DNA from: a virus
Length of the DNA stretch: 26,994 nucleotides
Reading direction: 5' to 3' (one strand)
Virus record (IMG/VR): IMGVR_UViG_3300023192_003943
Span: 1 to 26,994 of that record
A program made the translations under genes and the position numbers. Below the pieces are notes generated by a model that saw nothing but the letters and a program-made list of their open reading frames with translations, was not told the DNA's origin and did no database searches. Positions 1 to 7,338 of this stretch are shown here, piece after piece (the first letter of the stretch is position 1; the number at the start of each line of letters is the position of its first letter).

Positions 1-404
1 CTTCTTTTTTTAATGGGTTTTCTAATTTCAGGTAATCTTTCAACATGATGTCTTTGAACACTAAAACCCACCCCACAACCTGAGAGCAATAAAAACATGA
101 TTTCAGAAAAAGCATAAAAATCATCAATAGGCAAAAAGGAGCAATTAAATATTCTTGAATTATTTATTTCAATGGGTTTACCCGAAAATTGCAAACTTCT
201 CATTGAGGGTAAAACTTTTTTGCTATAAACAAATTTATAAGCTTCATCTATTTCCTTTTTAAGTTGTGGAAACATTTTAAGATGCATCTCTTTATTTCTT
301 GTAACTATTTCTTTCCAAGTTTCTCTCCGTTGTTTTTTAGAATCATATTTTGCATATTTGTTATAAACTACTATATCAGATAAAATTTGTTGGGAAGTAT
401 CCAT
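1..404 (-). CDS. nrdJ: Class II (adenosylcobalamin-dependent) ribonucleotide reductase, N-terminal part, cut by window edge
   Basis: The frame starts with ATG at 404 and runs off the left edge, giving about 134 residues. The segment KVLPSMRSLQFSGKPIE, followed by NCSF and then LLLSGCGVGFSVQRHHVE, is typical of the first part of the catalytic barrel of monomeric B12-dependent reductases. The Cys of NCSF is the expected first member of the redox cysteine pair. No ATP-cone is visible before the barrel. The enzyme would reduce ribonucleotides to deoxyribonucleotides in the host cytoplasm for phage DNA synthesis. It is separated from the helicase gene by a terminator-like hairpin and has its own TATTTAT promoter-like box 21 nt before ATG. 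The catalytic Cys/Glu residues and B12-binding part lie outside the window, so class II is assigned from N-terminal resemblance only. Confidence 0.85.
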   Translation of the reverse strand, partial: MDTSQQILSDIVVYNKYAKYDSKKQRRETWKEIVTRNKEMHLKMFPQLKKEIDEAYKFVYSKKVLPSMRSLQFSGKPIEINNSRIFNCSFLPIDDFYAFSEIMFLLLSGCGVGFSVQRHHVERLPEIRKPIKKR

Positions 405-424
405 TTTTAATGGGTGTTAAGATT

Positions 425-432
425 AATAAATA
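425..432 (-). promoter_or_regulatory. Promoter-like box TATTTATT upstream of nrdJ
   Basis: On the sense strand the box reads TATTTATT and lies 21 nt before the nrdJ ATG; AACA follows 6 nt later. It differs by one base from the TATTTATA box seen upstream of six other units. A second relative, TATTTATG, lies at 516-523 just after the helicase gene. The function is inferred from recurrence and position. Confidence 0.45.
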
Positions 433-466
433 TTAAAAACTTTAAAAAACCGACGATATATCTTTA

Positions 467-496
467 GACAAAAAAAGAGAAGCTTTAATCTTCACT
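467..496 (-). terminator. Rho-independent terminator-like hairpin after the helicase gene
   Basis: The sense strand shows AGTGAAG, a 7-nt loop, then CTTCTCT (one mismatch in the stem), followed by TTTTTTT. It sits 46 nt after the helicase stop and before the nrdJ promoter-like box, so it would close the replication operon. Confidence 0.55.
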
Positions 497-542
497 TTGA
501 TTGGGTTTGTTCAAACATAAATATAATATATACAACAAAAAC

Positions 543-1907
543 CTAATCAGTTCTAATGAAATTTTCATGAGCACTAAAAGCCCTTCTCCTTTCTGCGGAA
601 GTTAAACCCCCCATAGGATTTCGTACACCATTTTCAGAAACTACTATAGTTTCATCCAATATATCTATACTCCCTATAGAAATATCTATAGTAGAATTAA
701 AAGTCATCCCATCAGGTCCGTATCTATTTTTCATTATGTGCCATCTACCGGTTCCATTTTCTTTATCTTCATTTGTTCTTGAAAGAGACATTGCAAAATC
801 TGAGATCATCATTTTAGAATATGATTCTGCTATTCTGTCTCCTTGAATGATTTCTTCTCTTGATCCTGCTCTGTTTACTTGAGAAGCAGTCCAAATTGGT
901 AATCTTACTTCACCAGCTAACCCTCTTAAATTCAAATAAACATCATCTAATCGATCTCTTCTTTCTTTTCCTGATCCTTTTAATAAATCAGCATAGTCAA
1001 CAATTATTAAATCCGGACTTATGCCTTGACCTTTACATTTTTCTATATGGGCATACAAAGTATTTACCCCCGCTCCATTGGTTGGGTATTTTTTTAAATA
1101 TAATTTTCCTCTTAAAGTTTTAATTTTTTCTTCTACTTTATCCTTATGTTCTAAAATTCCATTAACAGGGATTCGAGTAAAACAAGCATCATATCTTCTA
1201 CCAACATAAATGTCATCTAATTCTAAAGTATAATGTAATACACTGTATCCTAAATTAACTGCATGGGCTCCTAAAGCAACTAAAGACCAGGATTTACCTG
1301 TACCAGGCCCCCCTACAATTAAACCTAAATCACCTTTTCCTAACCCTCCCCCTAAAAGTTTATTTATGTTATCCCAAGGGGTTTCAACAACAGATCTACT
1401 ATCTTCTCTATATCTATCTTCAAATTCTGTTATATATTCATGTCCTATTGATTTTTCAACTCCTGCTTTTAAAGCATTACCAATTAAAGTTCTAATATCA
1501 TCATAACCCCCCATTTCTAAAAGATCAACTGATCTTATTAAGGCGCTTTTAAGTGTTTGGTTTTTGCAAAAATCTAAAAAAGTAGCTTCAACAAATTTTA
1601 AATCTTTTGCTTTGGTTGCCTTGTATGTTTCTCTAAGTTGTTCTTTTACAGCAACACTTATAATTTCATTTTTTATTTTATCTAATTCAACCTTAAACAC
1701 CTCCATAGTAGGAGTAGTTCTGTATTCTCTGTAGTATTTGATTGTTTGTTCTGCAATCCATTTATTAGCATCTGAGTCAAAATATTCAGGATGAACAATA
1801 TCAGATACTTGTTGTAAAAATTCTTTATCACTTACAAGTAAAGCTAATGATTTAGTTTGAAACTGATGTCCGTATTTAGTTAATTTATTTGGATTTTTCT
1901 TTTGCAA
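543..1907 (-). CDS. Replicative DNA helicase, DnaB/T4 gp41 family
   Basis: This 454-aa protein is a hexameric 5'-3' helicase that would unwind DNA at the phage replication fork. Residues 1 to about 150 form the helical N-terminal region. The RecA-like core carries Walker A GGPGTGKS (199-206), a conserved Glu after the next strand (TLELDD, near 229), Walker B LIIVDYADLL (300-309), the sensor Gln in ASQVNRAG (near 343) and a candidate arginine finger in KNRYG (near 395). The start is TTG at 1907: a stop lies three codons upstream in frame and the next Met is residue 68, which would remove part of the N-terminal domain. The start overlaps the exonuclease gene by 23 nt, pointing to translational coupling. 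It is the last gene of the ssDNA-binding protein, recombinase, exonuclease and helicase cluster. Confidence 0.93.
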   Translation of the reverse strand: MQKKNPNKLTKYGHQFQTKSLALLVSDKEFLQQVSDIVHPEYFDSDANKWIAEQTIKYYREYRTTPTMEVFKVELDKIKNEIISVAVKEQLRETYKATKAKDLKFVEATFLDFCKNQTLKSALIRSVDLLEMGGYDDIRTLIGNALKAGVEKSIGHEYITEFEDRYREDSRSVVETPWDNINKLLGGGLGKGDLGLIVGGPGTGKSWSLVALGAHAVNLGYSVLHYTLELDDIYVGRRYDACFTRIPVNGILEHKDKVEEKIKTLRGKLYLKKYPTNGAGVNTLYAHIEKCKGQGISPDLIIVDYADLLKGSGKERRDRLDDVYLNLRGLAGEVRLPIWTASQVNRAGSREEIIQGDRIAESYSKMMISDFAMSLSRTNEDKENGTGRWHIMKNRYGPDGMTFNSTIDISIGSIDILDETIVVSENGVRNPMGGLTSAERRRAFSAHENFIRTD

Positions 1908-2922
1908 AGCTGTTTAATTTTAAAAAATGTTGGTTTAACCACATATCTACACTACCTAATGCATCCCCCATTTTATCTTCTACATATAACATAATAAAAT
2001 CATTTTTGGAGAGCCAATTTATTGGTGAAGTTGTTTGATCTTGAATTTTCATTTTTATGTTACCCGAAATGTCTACTTCCTTAAGATCCATTAATTTTTC
2101 ATTTAAGTGAAGTTGATCTTCAGATTCTATAACTCTTGTATACATTGGTCCTTCTTGGGTTGAAGAATAGTTTATAACTTCATTTAGAGTAAATTTCTTA
2201 TCTATAATATCTGGGAATACTTTAGGAATCTTTTTAGGTCCTAAACCTTTAACCCCTTCAATATTATCTGATTTATCCCCTAACAATATTTTATATGTTA
2301 AAAAATTATAAGCGGGAACTTTAAATTCCTCTAAAATTTTCTCCGGCGTATAAAATATTCTTTTAATAGGGCTCCAGACGGTGATTCTGTGATCCACCAA
2401 TTGTAAAAAATCTCGGTCTGTTGACATGATGATTATTTCACCTTCCCTAATAACATTCTGAGAAATGTAAGCTATTGTATCATCTGCCTCAATGTTGTCA
2501 ATAGTAATAACATCTAGTGGCAAGTAATCCAGATATTCTGACAAACGAGAAAATTGGGCTTCCATAGCTGCCCTCTCATCTCTAACAGAACGGAAAGCAT
2601 CCCATTTAGTCACACGTTTACCTGGCTTTCTATTGGCTTTATATTCAGGGTGGATTTTTCTTCTTCTGTAAGAACCACCAACACCATCAAAAACAATAAT
2701 CACTCTTGTGGGAGTTAATGTTCTTATAGTATAGGCCAAAGATTTCAAAAAACCTATTAACCCCCCAACAGGTACCCCTAAATCGTTTAAACTTCCGTTT
2801 ACACTAAAGGTTCTTAAAAACAGATTTAACCCATCTATTATTAGTACTTTTGAGTTTTTATTTTGGTTTTCTGATTCTTGAACTTTGTTTAAAATGTCTA
2901 AGATTGAATCATTCATCTTCAT
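1885..2922 (-). CDS. 5'-3' exonuclease / flap endonuclease (T4 RNase H-like, Pol I N-domain family)
   Basis: The 345-aa protein would remove RNA primers and 5' flaps during lagging-strand synthesis. Metal-binding acidic residues of the family are visible in order: Asp30 in LIIDGLN, Asp79 in VFDG, Glu145/Asp147/Asp148 in NIEADDTIAYI, and Asp169/Asp171 in STDRDF, then GDKSDN (Asp216, Asp219). The basic stretch YRRRKIHPEYKANR (85-98) is the helical-arch region, and GVKGLGPK (223-230) is the helix-hairpin-helix DNA-binding turn. The polymerase encoded upstream has no 5' nuclease domain, so this separate protein supplies it. The ATG at 2922 overlaps the recombinase stop by 14 nt; a second ATG two codons later is an equal alternative. 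Confidence 0.92.
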   Translation of the reverse strand: MKMNDSILDILNKVQESENQNKNSKVLIIDGLNLFLRTFSVNGSLNDLGVPVGGLIGFLKSLAYTIRTLTPTRVIIVFDGVGGSYRRRKIHPEYKANRKPGKRVTKWDAFRSVRDERAAMEAQFSRLSEYLDYLPLDVITIDNIEADDTIAYISQNVIREGEIIIMSTDRDFLQLVDHRITVWSPIKRIFYTPEKILEEFKVPAYNFLTYKILLGDKSDNIEGVKGLGPKKIPKVFPDIIDKKFTLNEVINYSSTQEGPMYTRVIESEDQLHLNEKLMDLKEVDISGNIKMKIQDQTTSPINWLSKNDFIMLYVEDKMGDALGSVDMWLNQHFLKLNSFAKEKSK

Positions 2923-4072
2923 TTATTCCGCCTTCTTCTATAACCACTTCATCAACATTTCTGTCAAATTCTTTAACTTCATGTCTGTATAACATTATAT
3001 AGTGTTCGCAAATTTGTTCGTACATTTTTGTTTTAACATCTTCACGAGTTTTTAAAAGAGTTTTAAGTTCACTTACCCCTTGAAATTTGATTTCTTCTTC
3101 CTCAAATTTGTAAGTGTACCAACCTGCACCCCCACCAGATATTATTTTATAACTTTTCATTAAATCTAACCACCCACTATAATCATCTATACCTGAGTTG
3201 AAATAAATTTGGTATTTGGCTTTTCTTTGGGGAGGAGCTAAACGATTTTTTACAATGTGGGCCTCTACATTACTACCTACAATTTCTTCTACTCCGTTGA
3301 CTTTTTCTTTTAATTTACCTATATTTTTAAGTCTTATTCTTACAGAAGCATGAAATTGAAGTGATTTACCTCCGGATGTTGTATATTGATCCCCAAAAGG
3401 CATTGCATTTAGTTTTTGTCTTAATTGATTTGTAAAAATCAAAAGTATTTTCTTTCGACCAATTAAATTTGTGATTTTACGTAATGCTTTACTCATTATA
3501 ATTGCTTTATGAGTAGCATAACCATCCTTTTCAAAGTCAGCAGCTGCTTCTATTTTTGTAGTTGCAGCAGCAACAGAATCAACCACTATAGTAACTAATT
3601 TATCTGGATCTCTTTCCCTAATTTTTAAAATCACATCCTCAATAGCATCAAATACTTCTTCAATTGTTTCTAAAGGAACATAAACCATTTTTTCAACATC
3701 AACCCCAATAGCTCTCAAAAATCGAGAATCCAGAGATGATTCTGTATCTATATAAACGGCTATACCCCCTTTCTTTTGGGTATTTGCTACTACGTGAGCA
3801 GCTAAAAGAGATTTACCACTTTGTTCTAAACCTGTGATTTCTACAATTTTAGATACGGGCAAACCCCCATTAGGTCTATTTGAAATAGCTAGGTCAAGAA
3901 TCGTAGATCCTGTGGAAATCCATTCAGGCACGTCCGTTGGTGACTCCGACCCACCATCCAAAAAATACGCGGTTTTCTTATGTTCTTTTGCGAATTTTTT
4001 GTTGAGTGATTGCGCTAAGATATCTGTTAGGTCTTCTTTCAGACCATTTTCATTTGCTTTTTTTCTTGCCAT
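2909..4072 (-). CDS. uvsX: RecA/UvsX-family strand-exchange recombinase
   Basis: The 387-aa protein would form filaments on single-stranded DNA and drive recombination-dependent replication and repair. Walker A is GLEQSGKS (81-88), the catalytic Glu lies in IDTESSLD (Glu111), and Walker B is TIVVDSVAA (161-169). The L2/DNA-binding segment follows TNQLRQK and reads TTSGGKSLQFHASVRIRL (231-248), diagnostic of RecA/UvsX. The first 60 residues include the polymerisation helix and STGSTILDLAI. The C-terminus is acidic (EEGGINEDE), as in recombinases that modulate access by a charged tail. It lies 2 nt after the ssDNA-binding protein, its functional partner. The phage context and the phrase GLPVSKIVEITG favour the UvsX name over host-type RecA. 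Confidence 0.93.
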   Translation of the reverse strand: MARKKANENGLKEDLTDILAQSLNKKFAKEHKKTAYFLDGGSESPTDVPEWISTGSTILDLAISNRPNGGLPVSKIVEITGLEQSGKSLLAAHVVANTQKKGGIAVYIDTESSLDSRFLRAIGVDVEKMVYVPLETIEEVFDAIEDVILKIRERDPDKLVTIVVDSVAAATTKIEAAADFEKDGYATHKAIIMSKALRKITNLIGRKKILLIFTNQLRQKLNAMPFGDQYTTSGGKSLQFHASVRIRLKNIGKLKEKVNGVEEIVGSNVEAHIVKNRLAPPQRKAKYQIYFNSGIDDYSGWLDLMKSYKIISGGGAGWYTYKFEEEEIKFQGVSELKTLLKTREDVKTKMYEQICEHYIMLYRHEVKEFDRNVDEVVIEEGGINEDE

Positions 4073-4074
4073 AA

Positions 4075-4827
4075 TTAATCAAAAACTTTATCTAGTTTTG
4101 AGTCTAGATCTTCTTTACCTTTAGATTCAGTATGTTCTACTGTTGTGCCTTCTTCATCTGGTTTTAACCAAGATTGAAGGTTTACCTTCATTTCATCAAA
4201 GGTAAATCGATGGAAAATCTTAGTAACATCTTTTTGTTCTTCGAGTAATTTTTCAGCCAAAGCAGCATCATCAACCAAAGCAGATGTGTTAGGTTTAACA
4301 CGCACTGTAGTAGTATCATATAATTTACCTGTTTCAGCTTTTGGAATTACTTCAACAGTAATATCACGGCCTTTAGTTATATCTGTTATATCACCATAAT
4401 CATCATCACCAATTACTCCAAGTAATTCTTGATATACTAATTTACCAAACTCCCAAAATCTAACTCCTTTATCTTCTTCTCCTCTTACAATTACAGGAGC
4501 AAAAGTTCTCATTTTAGGGTATAACTTTTTAGCCAAATCCTTATTATCAGCATCATTAGTTTTCATAAGTTCATTTGCAAACTCCATAATAGGATCCGAT
4601 TCATCAAAATTTGTTAGTGCAATCATTCTGGGAACTTTAATCCCAAAATAAAAGTATAATTCAGTGAATGGGTATTCTTTATTATATTTGTAAGGTACGA
4701 TTCGAGCCACAGACTTTATGCCCGCTTTAGGTTTCCAAAAACTAGCAAGATATTCAGCTTTATCATTACTACCTGATTTATTGTTCTTGAATTTCTCAAG
4801 ACGTTTTTTTACTTCATCTATATTCAT
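4075..4827 (-). CDS. Single-stranded DNA-binding protein, T4 gp32-like, no cysteines
   Basis: The 250-aa protein would coat ssDNA at the fork and load the recombinase and helicase. The N-terminus is basic and helical (MNIDEVKKRLEKFKNNK), like the cooperativity domain of gp32. It is followed by FWKPKAGIKSVARIVPYKYN, matching the first strand of the gp32 OB fold, then PFTELYFYFG and ending with an acidic tail (ESKGKEDLDSKLDKVFD) of the sort that recruits replication partners. T4 gp32 holds a zinc ion with one His and three Cys; this protein has no cysteine and only two histidines, so that zinc site is absent. T4 gp32 is 301 aa, so this version is short. Position immediately before uvsX supports the call. 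No clear promoter box precedes it. Confidence 0.8.
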   Translation of the reverse strand: MNIDEVKKRLEKFKNNKSGSNDKAEYLASFWKPKAGIKSVARIVPYKYNKEYPFTELYFYFGIKVPRMIALTNFDESDPIMEFANELMKTNDADNKDLAKKLYPKMRTFAPVIVRGEEDKGVRFWEFGKLVYQELLGVIGDDDYGDITDITKGRDITVEVIPKAETGKLYDTTTVRVKPNTSALVDDAALAEKLLEEQKDVTKIFHRFTFDEMKVNLQSWLKPDEEGTTVEHTESKGKEDLDSKLDKVFD

Positions 4828-4876
4828 GTTGTTAAAAATTTAAAATTTAAAATTGTTTGATTGACTGTAATAACAG

Positions 4877-4898
4877 AAAAACTAATGACCAAGTTTTT
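4877..4898 (-). terminator. Weak A/T hairpin after the 131-aa gene
   Basis: The sense strand has AAAAACT, an 8-nt loop and AGTTTTT, ending in a U run. The stem has only one G-C pair, so it may be a weak terminator or nothing. It starts at the stop codon of the 131-aa gene. Confidence 0.3.
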
Positions 4899-5293
4899 TA
4901 GTTAAGGTTTATAACTTCTTGTACTTTTGTGTTTACTTTTTGTAAACCTTCAGTTTGGAACAATAAAATACAATTACGGTAATTATTCCAATCCACTATA
5001 TAGGATTTATCTAATAAACCATTATTCAAAGACCTAATTAATGCGTTAAGAGCATTTATGGTATATAAAGTATTTGTATGTTTTTTTCTATGTACTAAAA
5101 TAGTATTAGGTACTTTAAAATCCCCAGACGTATTATTCATATCAATATTGTAAGTGAGCATTGTTTTTTCCTTATCTTCTGAAACAAGGACAAAAATTTT
5201 TTTAAAGACAACAGTATAAGATGTACAAATATTATCTACTGTTTCTTTAATGTCTGAGGGAGAAACAAACGTACAATAAAGACGATTATTCAT
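4898..5293 (-). CDS. Unknown protein between polymerase and ssDNA-binding protein genes
   Basis: I do not recognise this 131-aa protein. It is soluble, with no signal peptide or membrane span, and appears to be a mixed alpha/beta fold: a hydrophobic strand KKIFVLVSE, another in TMLTYNIDM, then a helical run TLYTINALNALIRSLNNG and a last strand NCILLFQTEG. It has its own promoter-like box TATTTATA 30 nt before the ATG and sits between DNA polymerase and the gp32-like gene. A role in replication or its control is plausible from context only. It is not visibly related to T4 RegA, which sits in the replication region of T4. Confidence 0.75.
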   Translation of the reverse strand: MNNRLYCTFVSPSDIKETVDNICTSYTVVFKKIFVLVSEDKEKTMLTYNIDMNNTSGDFKVPNTILVHRKKHTNTLYTINALNALIRSLNNGLLDKSYIVDWNNYRNCILLFQTEGLQKVNTKVQEVINLN

Positions 5294-5323
5294 TTAATCA
5301 ATTATTACAAAAACCATATTTAA

Positions 5324-5331
5324 TATAAATA
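5324..5331 (-). promoter_or_regulatory. TATTTATA box upstream of the 131-aa gene
   Basis: This exact sense-strand TATTTATA begins 38 nt before the ATG (30 nt gap) in a 47-nt gap behind the polymerase stop. It would start the unit of 131-aa protein, ssDNA-binding protein, recombinase, exonuclease and helicase. Confidence 0.5.
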
Positions 5332-5340
5332 TAGAAAAAT

Positions 5341-6714
5341 CTATAAAACCCCCAAAGTATTATAATTTTTATCCTTTTTAAGTTTTAAAGGAAATTTTCC
5401 GTTTGAAATAATTTTATTTAATCCTATTAATGTTTCTTTCCCATCCATTTTATCAAAATCAAAAAGAAAAGAATCATACACATATAATACTAATTTAGTT
5501 CTTTTACTTTCCAAAAATCTAAATATTTTACCCATTACCTCTATATTATTTTCAGTTTCTATGCTTTGAATGTAATAATTAAACAATTTTTGTGGTGTGA
5601 TATTAAGGTGGTGTTTTTTAAATATCCTTTTCTTTGCAAAAGGAGTTTCAATGTGTTCGTAATCTTTTCTTATAGGCCTCTTTTTATTAAATTCTTCCCA
5701 TAATTTATTTATAAAATCTTGTGTTAATCTAAAATAATCATGTTTTAAATACTTTTTATTAATCCCCCCATACATTTGTTTAAATGTAAATTCTTTTGAT
5801 TTCTTGTATAATTCATCTGTAATCTCATCTGTTTCAAAATATATTTGGGCTAATTGTTTGTGTACACTTTCATTTCCAAATTCATACCCTACCAAATCAG
5901 CAATTATTCTTGGGTGGTACCCTTCATAATCAACTTCAATAAAAAAATCATTACTAGCTTCAAAGCACCCTCTTTCTCCATTATCCTTTTTTAAAGCAGA
6001 AAAATTAACACCATTAAAATTATTTGTGGGTCTTCCTGTGGTTGTTTCGTAATTGTATTGGCCAAATATTTTAGTATTTCTAATATTGAACTTTTTTTCT
6101 ACATCAAAATATTCATCAAATTTATCATTAATTTGTAAACCTTGTTGTTCAAGTTTATACAAAACAGGAATCAAAACCTTATTATACCAATTAATACTTT
6201 CCAACCCTATTTGGGGGACCTTACCCATAGTTCTTGCATAAACAACGTGTCTCCTACGTTCACACACATCGTAGTGCTTCCCAATAGGTATCATTTTATT
6301 TACGTTTGTCTTACCGAATTTGCGCTGAAAAAATGTGTGGGCGGTGGTGGTGAAATTATCTTCAAAAGGCTTACCTGTTAGTAGATAAGATCGAGATCTT
6401 AAATCAACCATACAATAAGAAGGGTATAAATGTAATGATTTTTTCTTATCTAAAACACATAATATTTTGTATTTTTCTATAAGTTTATAAACATCTTCCC
6501 TCCATTGAATACTATCATTTATACATTCAGGATGATCTAAACCAATCATAAACCCCTCATTTAAGTGATAAGAGTAAATATAAACCAAAATAGATTCATC
6601 TAAAGCAGGATGTTTTTTATCATTACCTTGAATGAACTCAATATAGCATTCATCAAAATTCTCTTCTTGTTCAAATTGTTTGAGCTGTTTTAAAGTCTCT
6701 ATTAAATAAAACAT
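5341..6714 (-). CDS. Compact family A (Pol I-type) DNA polymerase
   Basis: The 457-aa protein is the likely phage replicative polymerase. The C-terminal half has the family A palm and fingers: ETTTGRPTN (223-231), motif A FIEVDYEGYHPR with catalytic Asp262, motif B YKKSKEFTFKQMYGG with Lys307, Phe311 and Tyr315, NYYIQS (379-384) matching the Asn/Gln of the Q helix, and motif C LYVYDSFLFDF with Asp414. Motif C has YDS where Pol I has HDE, so the usual second acidic residue is Ser. Motif A has His where Pol I has the steric-gate Glu. Residues 1-190 resemble the 3'-5' exonuclease fold (YLIETLKQLKQF, ILVYIYSYHLNEGFMIGLDHP), but the first catalytic DxE motif is not evident, so proofreading is doubtful. 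There is no 5' nuclease domain. It lies after the tail genes, beginning the replication block. Confidence 0.88.
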   Translation of the reverse strand: MFYLIETLKQLKQFEQEENFDECYIEFIQGNDKKHPALDESILVYIYSYHLNEGFMIGLDHPECINDSIQWREDVYKLIEKYKILCVLDKKKSLHLYPSYCMVDLRSRSYLLTGKPFEDNFTTTAHTFFQRKFGKTNVNKMIPIGKHYDVCERRRHVVYARTMGKVPQIGLESINWYNKVLIPVLYKLEQQGLQINDKFDEYFDVEKKFNIRNTKIFGQYNYETTTGRPTNNFNGVNFSALKKDNGERGCFEASNDFFIEVDYEGYHPRIIADLVGYEFGNESVHKQLAQIYFETDEITDELYKKSKEFTFKQMYGGINKKYLKHDYFRLTQDFINKLWEEFNKKRPIRKDYEHIETPFAKKRIFKKHHLNITPQKLFNYYIQSIETENNIEVMGKIFRFLESKRTKLVLYVYDSFLFDFDKMDGKETLIGLNKIISNGKFPLKLKKDKNYNTLGVL

Positions 6715-6740
6715 AACCTACTTTAAGAAAAAAAAGTCAG

Positions 6741-7313
6741 TTAACCAAATCTATTTGAAAACTCTCCAGGATTTGTAAAATATTTGCTTATATTAGGATA
6801 AGTTTGTTCATATATTCTTAAAACCCTAATGTTTATACCATAACTATCTGTTTTTAAACTCCATTCAATTTTACCAGGAATAAACATATTAATATCAAAT
6901 TCAGATTTTTTAGCTTTTAATGAATCATATGTTTTTTTATTAATTTCAAAATATACATTTGGGTTATTTGCTTTTTTAGCAAAATATCTAATATATTTAC
7001 CCTTTTGGTAATCTTCTTCTGTAGGTTTGGGTCTAGTTGGGGTAATAGGTTTGATTTCTTTTAACTTTTCAAAATAAGGTTCGTTTAATATATTATAAAC
7101 GTGATCGTTTGGGGTACTCCCCATAACAAAACCATCATCAGTAATAGGGATAAGTTCTTTCCCCAGGTTTCGTACGTCACCACCCGCAAAATAGGTTCCA
7201 TTACTTAATTTAAGGTAAGCTCCTATATATTCAGTTTTATTGCTTTTTAAAGCCAATTCTCCCCCTGAAGTGGTTTTAACTAATATTTTAGATTTTGGAA
7301 AATATTGTGCCAT
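6741..7313 (-). CDS. Unknown protein, likely virion/baseplate-associated
   Basis: The 190-aa product is not recognised by function. The N-terminal 70 residues are beta-rich (KILVKTTSGGELAL, YIGAYLKLSNGTYFAGG), then comes a proline-rich linker (PITPTRPKPTEEDY, 88-101), and a C-terminal part with YFEINKKTYDSLKAKKSEFD and ending in EQTYPNISKYFTNPGEFSN. Proteins with this layout are, to my memory, common next to baseplate genes in marine T4-like phages and lack an assigned role. It follows the hub-lysozyme gene by 25 nt and precedes the polymerase by 26 nt, so it looks like the last gene of the tail operon. No membrane span or signal peptide is visible. Confidence 0.75.
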   Translation of the reverse strand: MAQYFPKSKILVKTTSGGELALKSNKTEYIGAYLKLSNGTYFAGGDVRNLGKELIPITDDGFVMGSTPNDHVYNILNEPYFEKLKEIKPITPTRPKPTEEDYQKGKYIRYFAKKANNPNVYFEINKKTYDSLKAKKSEFDINMFIPGKIEWSLKTDSYGINIRVLRIYEQTYPNISKYFTNPGEFSNRFG

Positions 7314-7338
7314 TTTTTATGATATAGATTCAATGATT

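Noticed and set aside
3834-4124. Plus-strand open frame of 96 aa
   Set aside because: It is the complement of the conserved uvsX N-terminal region and spans the boundary with the next gene.
5324-5350. AT hairpin TATAGA/TCTATA after the polymerase gene as a terminator
   Set aside because: The stem has a single G-C pair, spans the stop codon and has no following U tract, so it is likely chance in AT-rich DNA.
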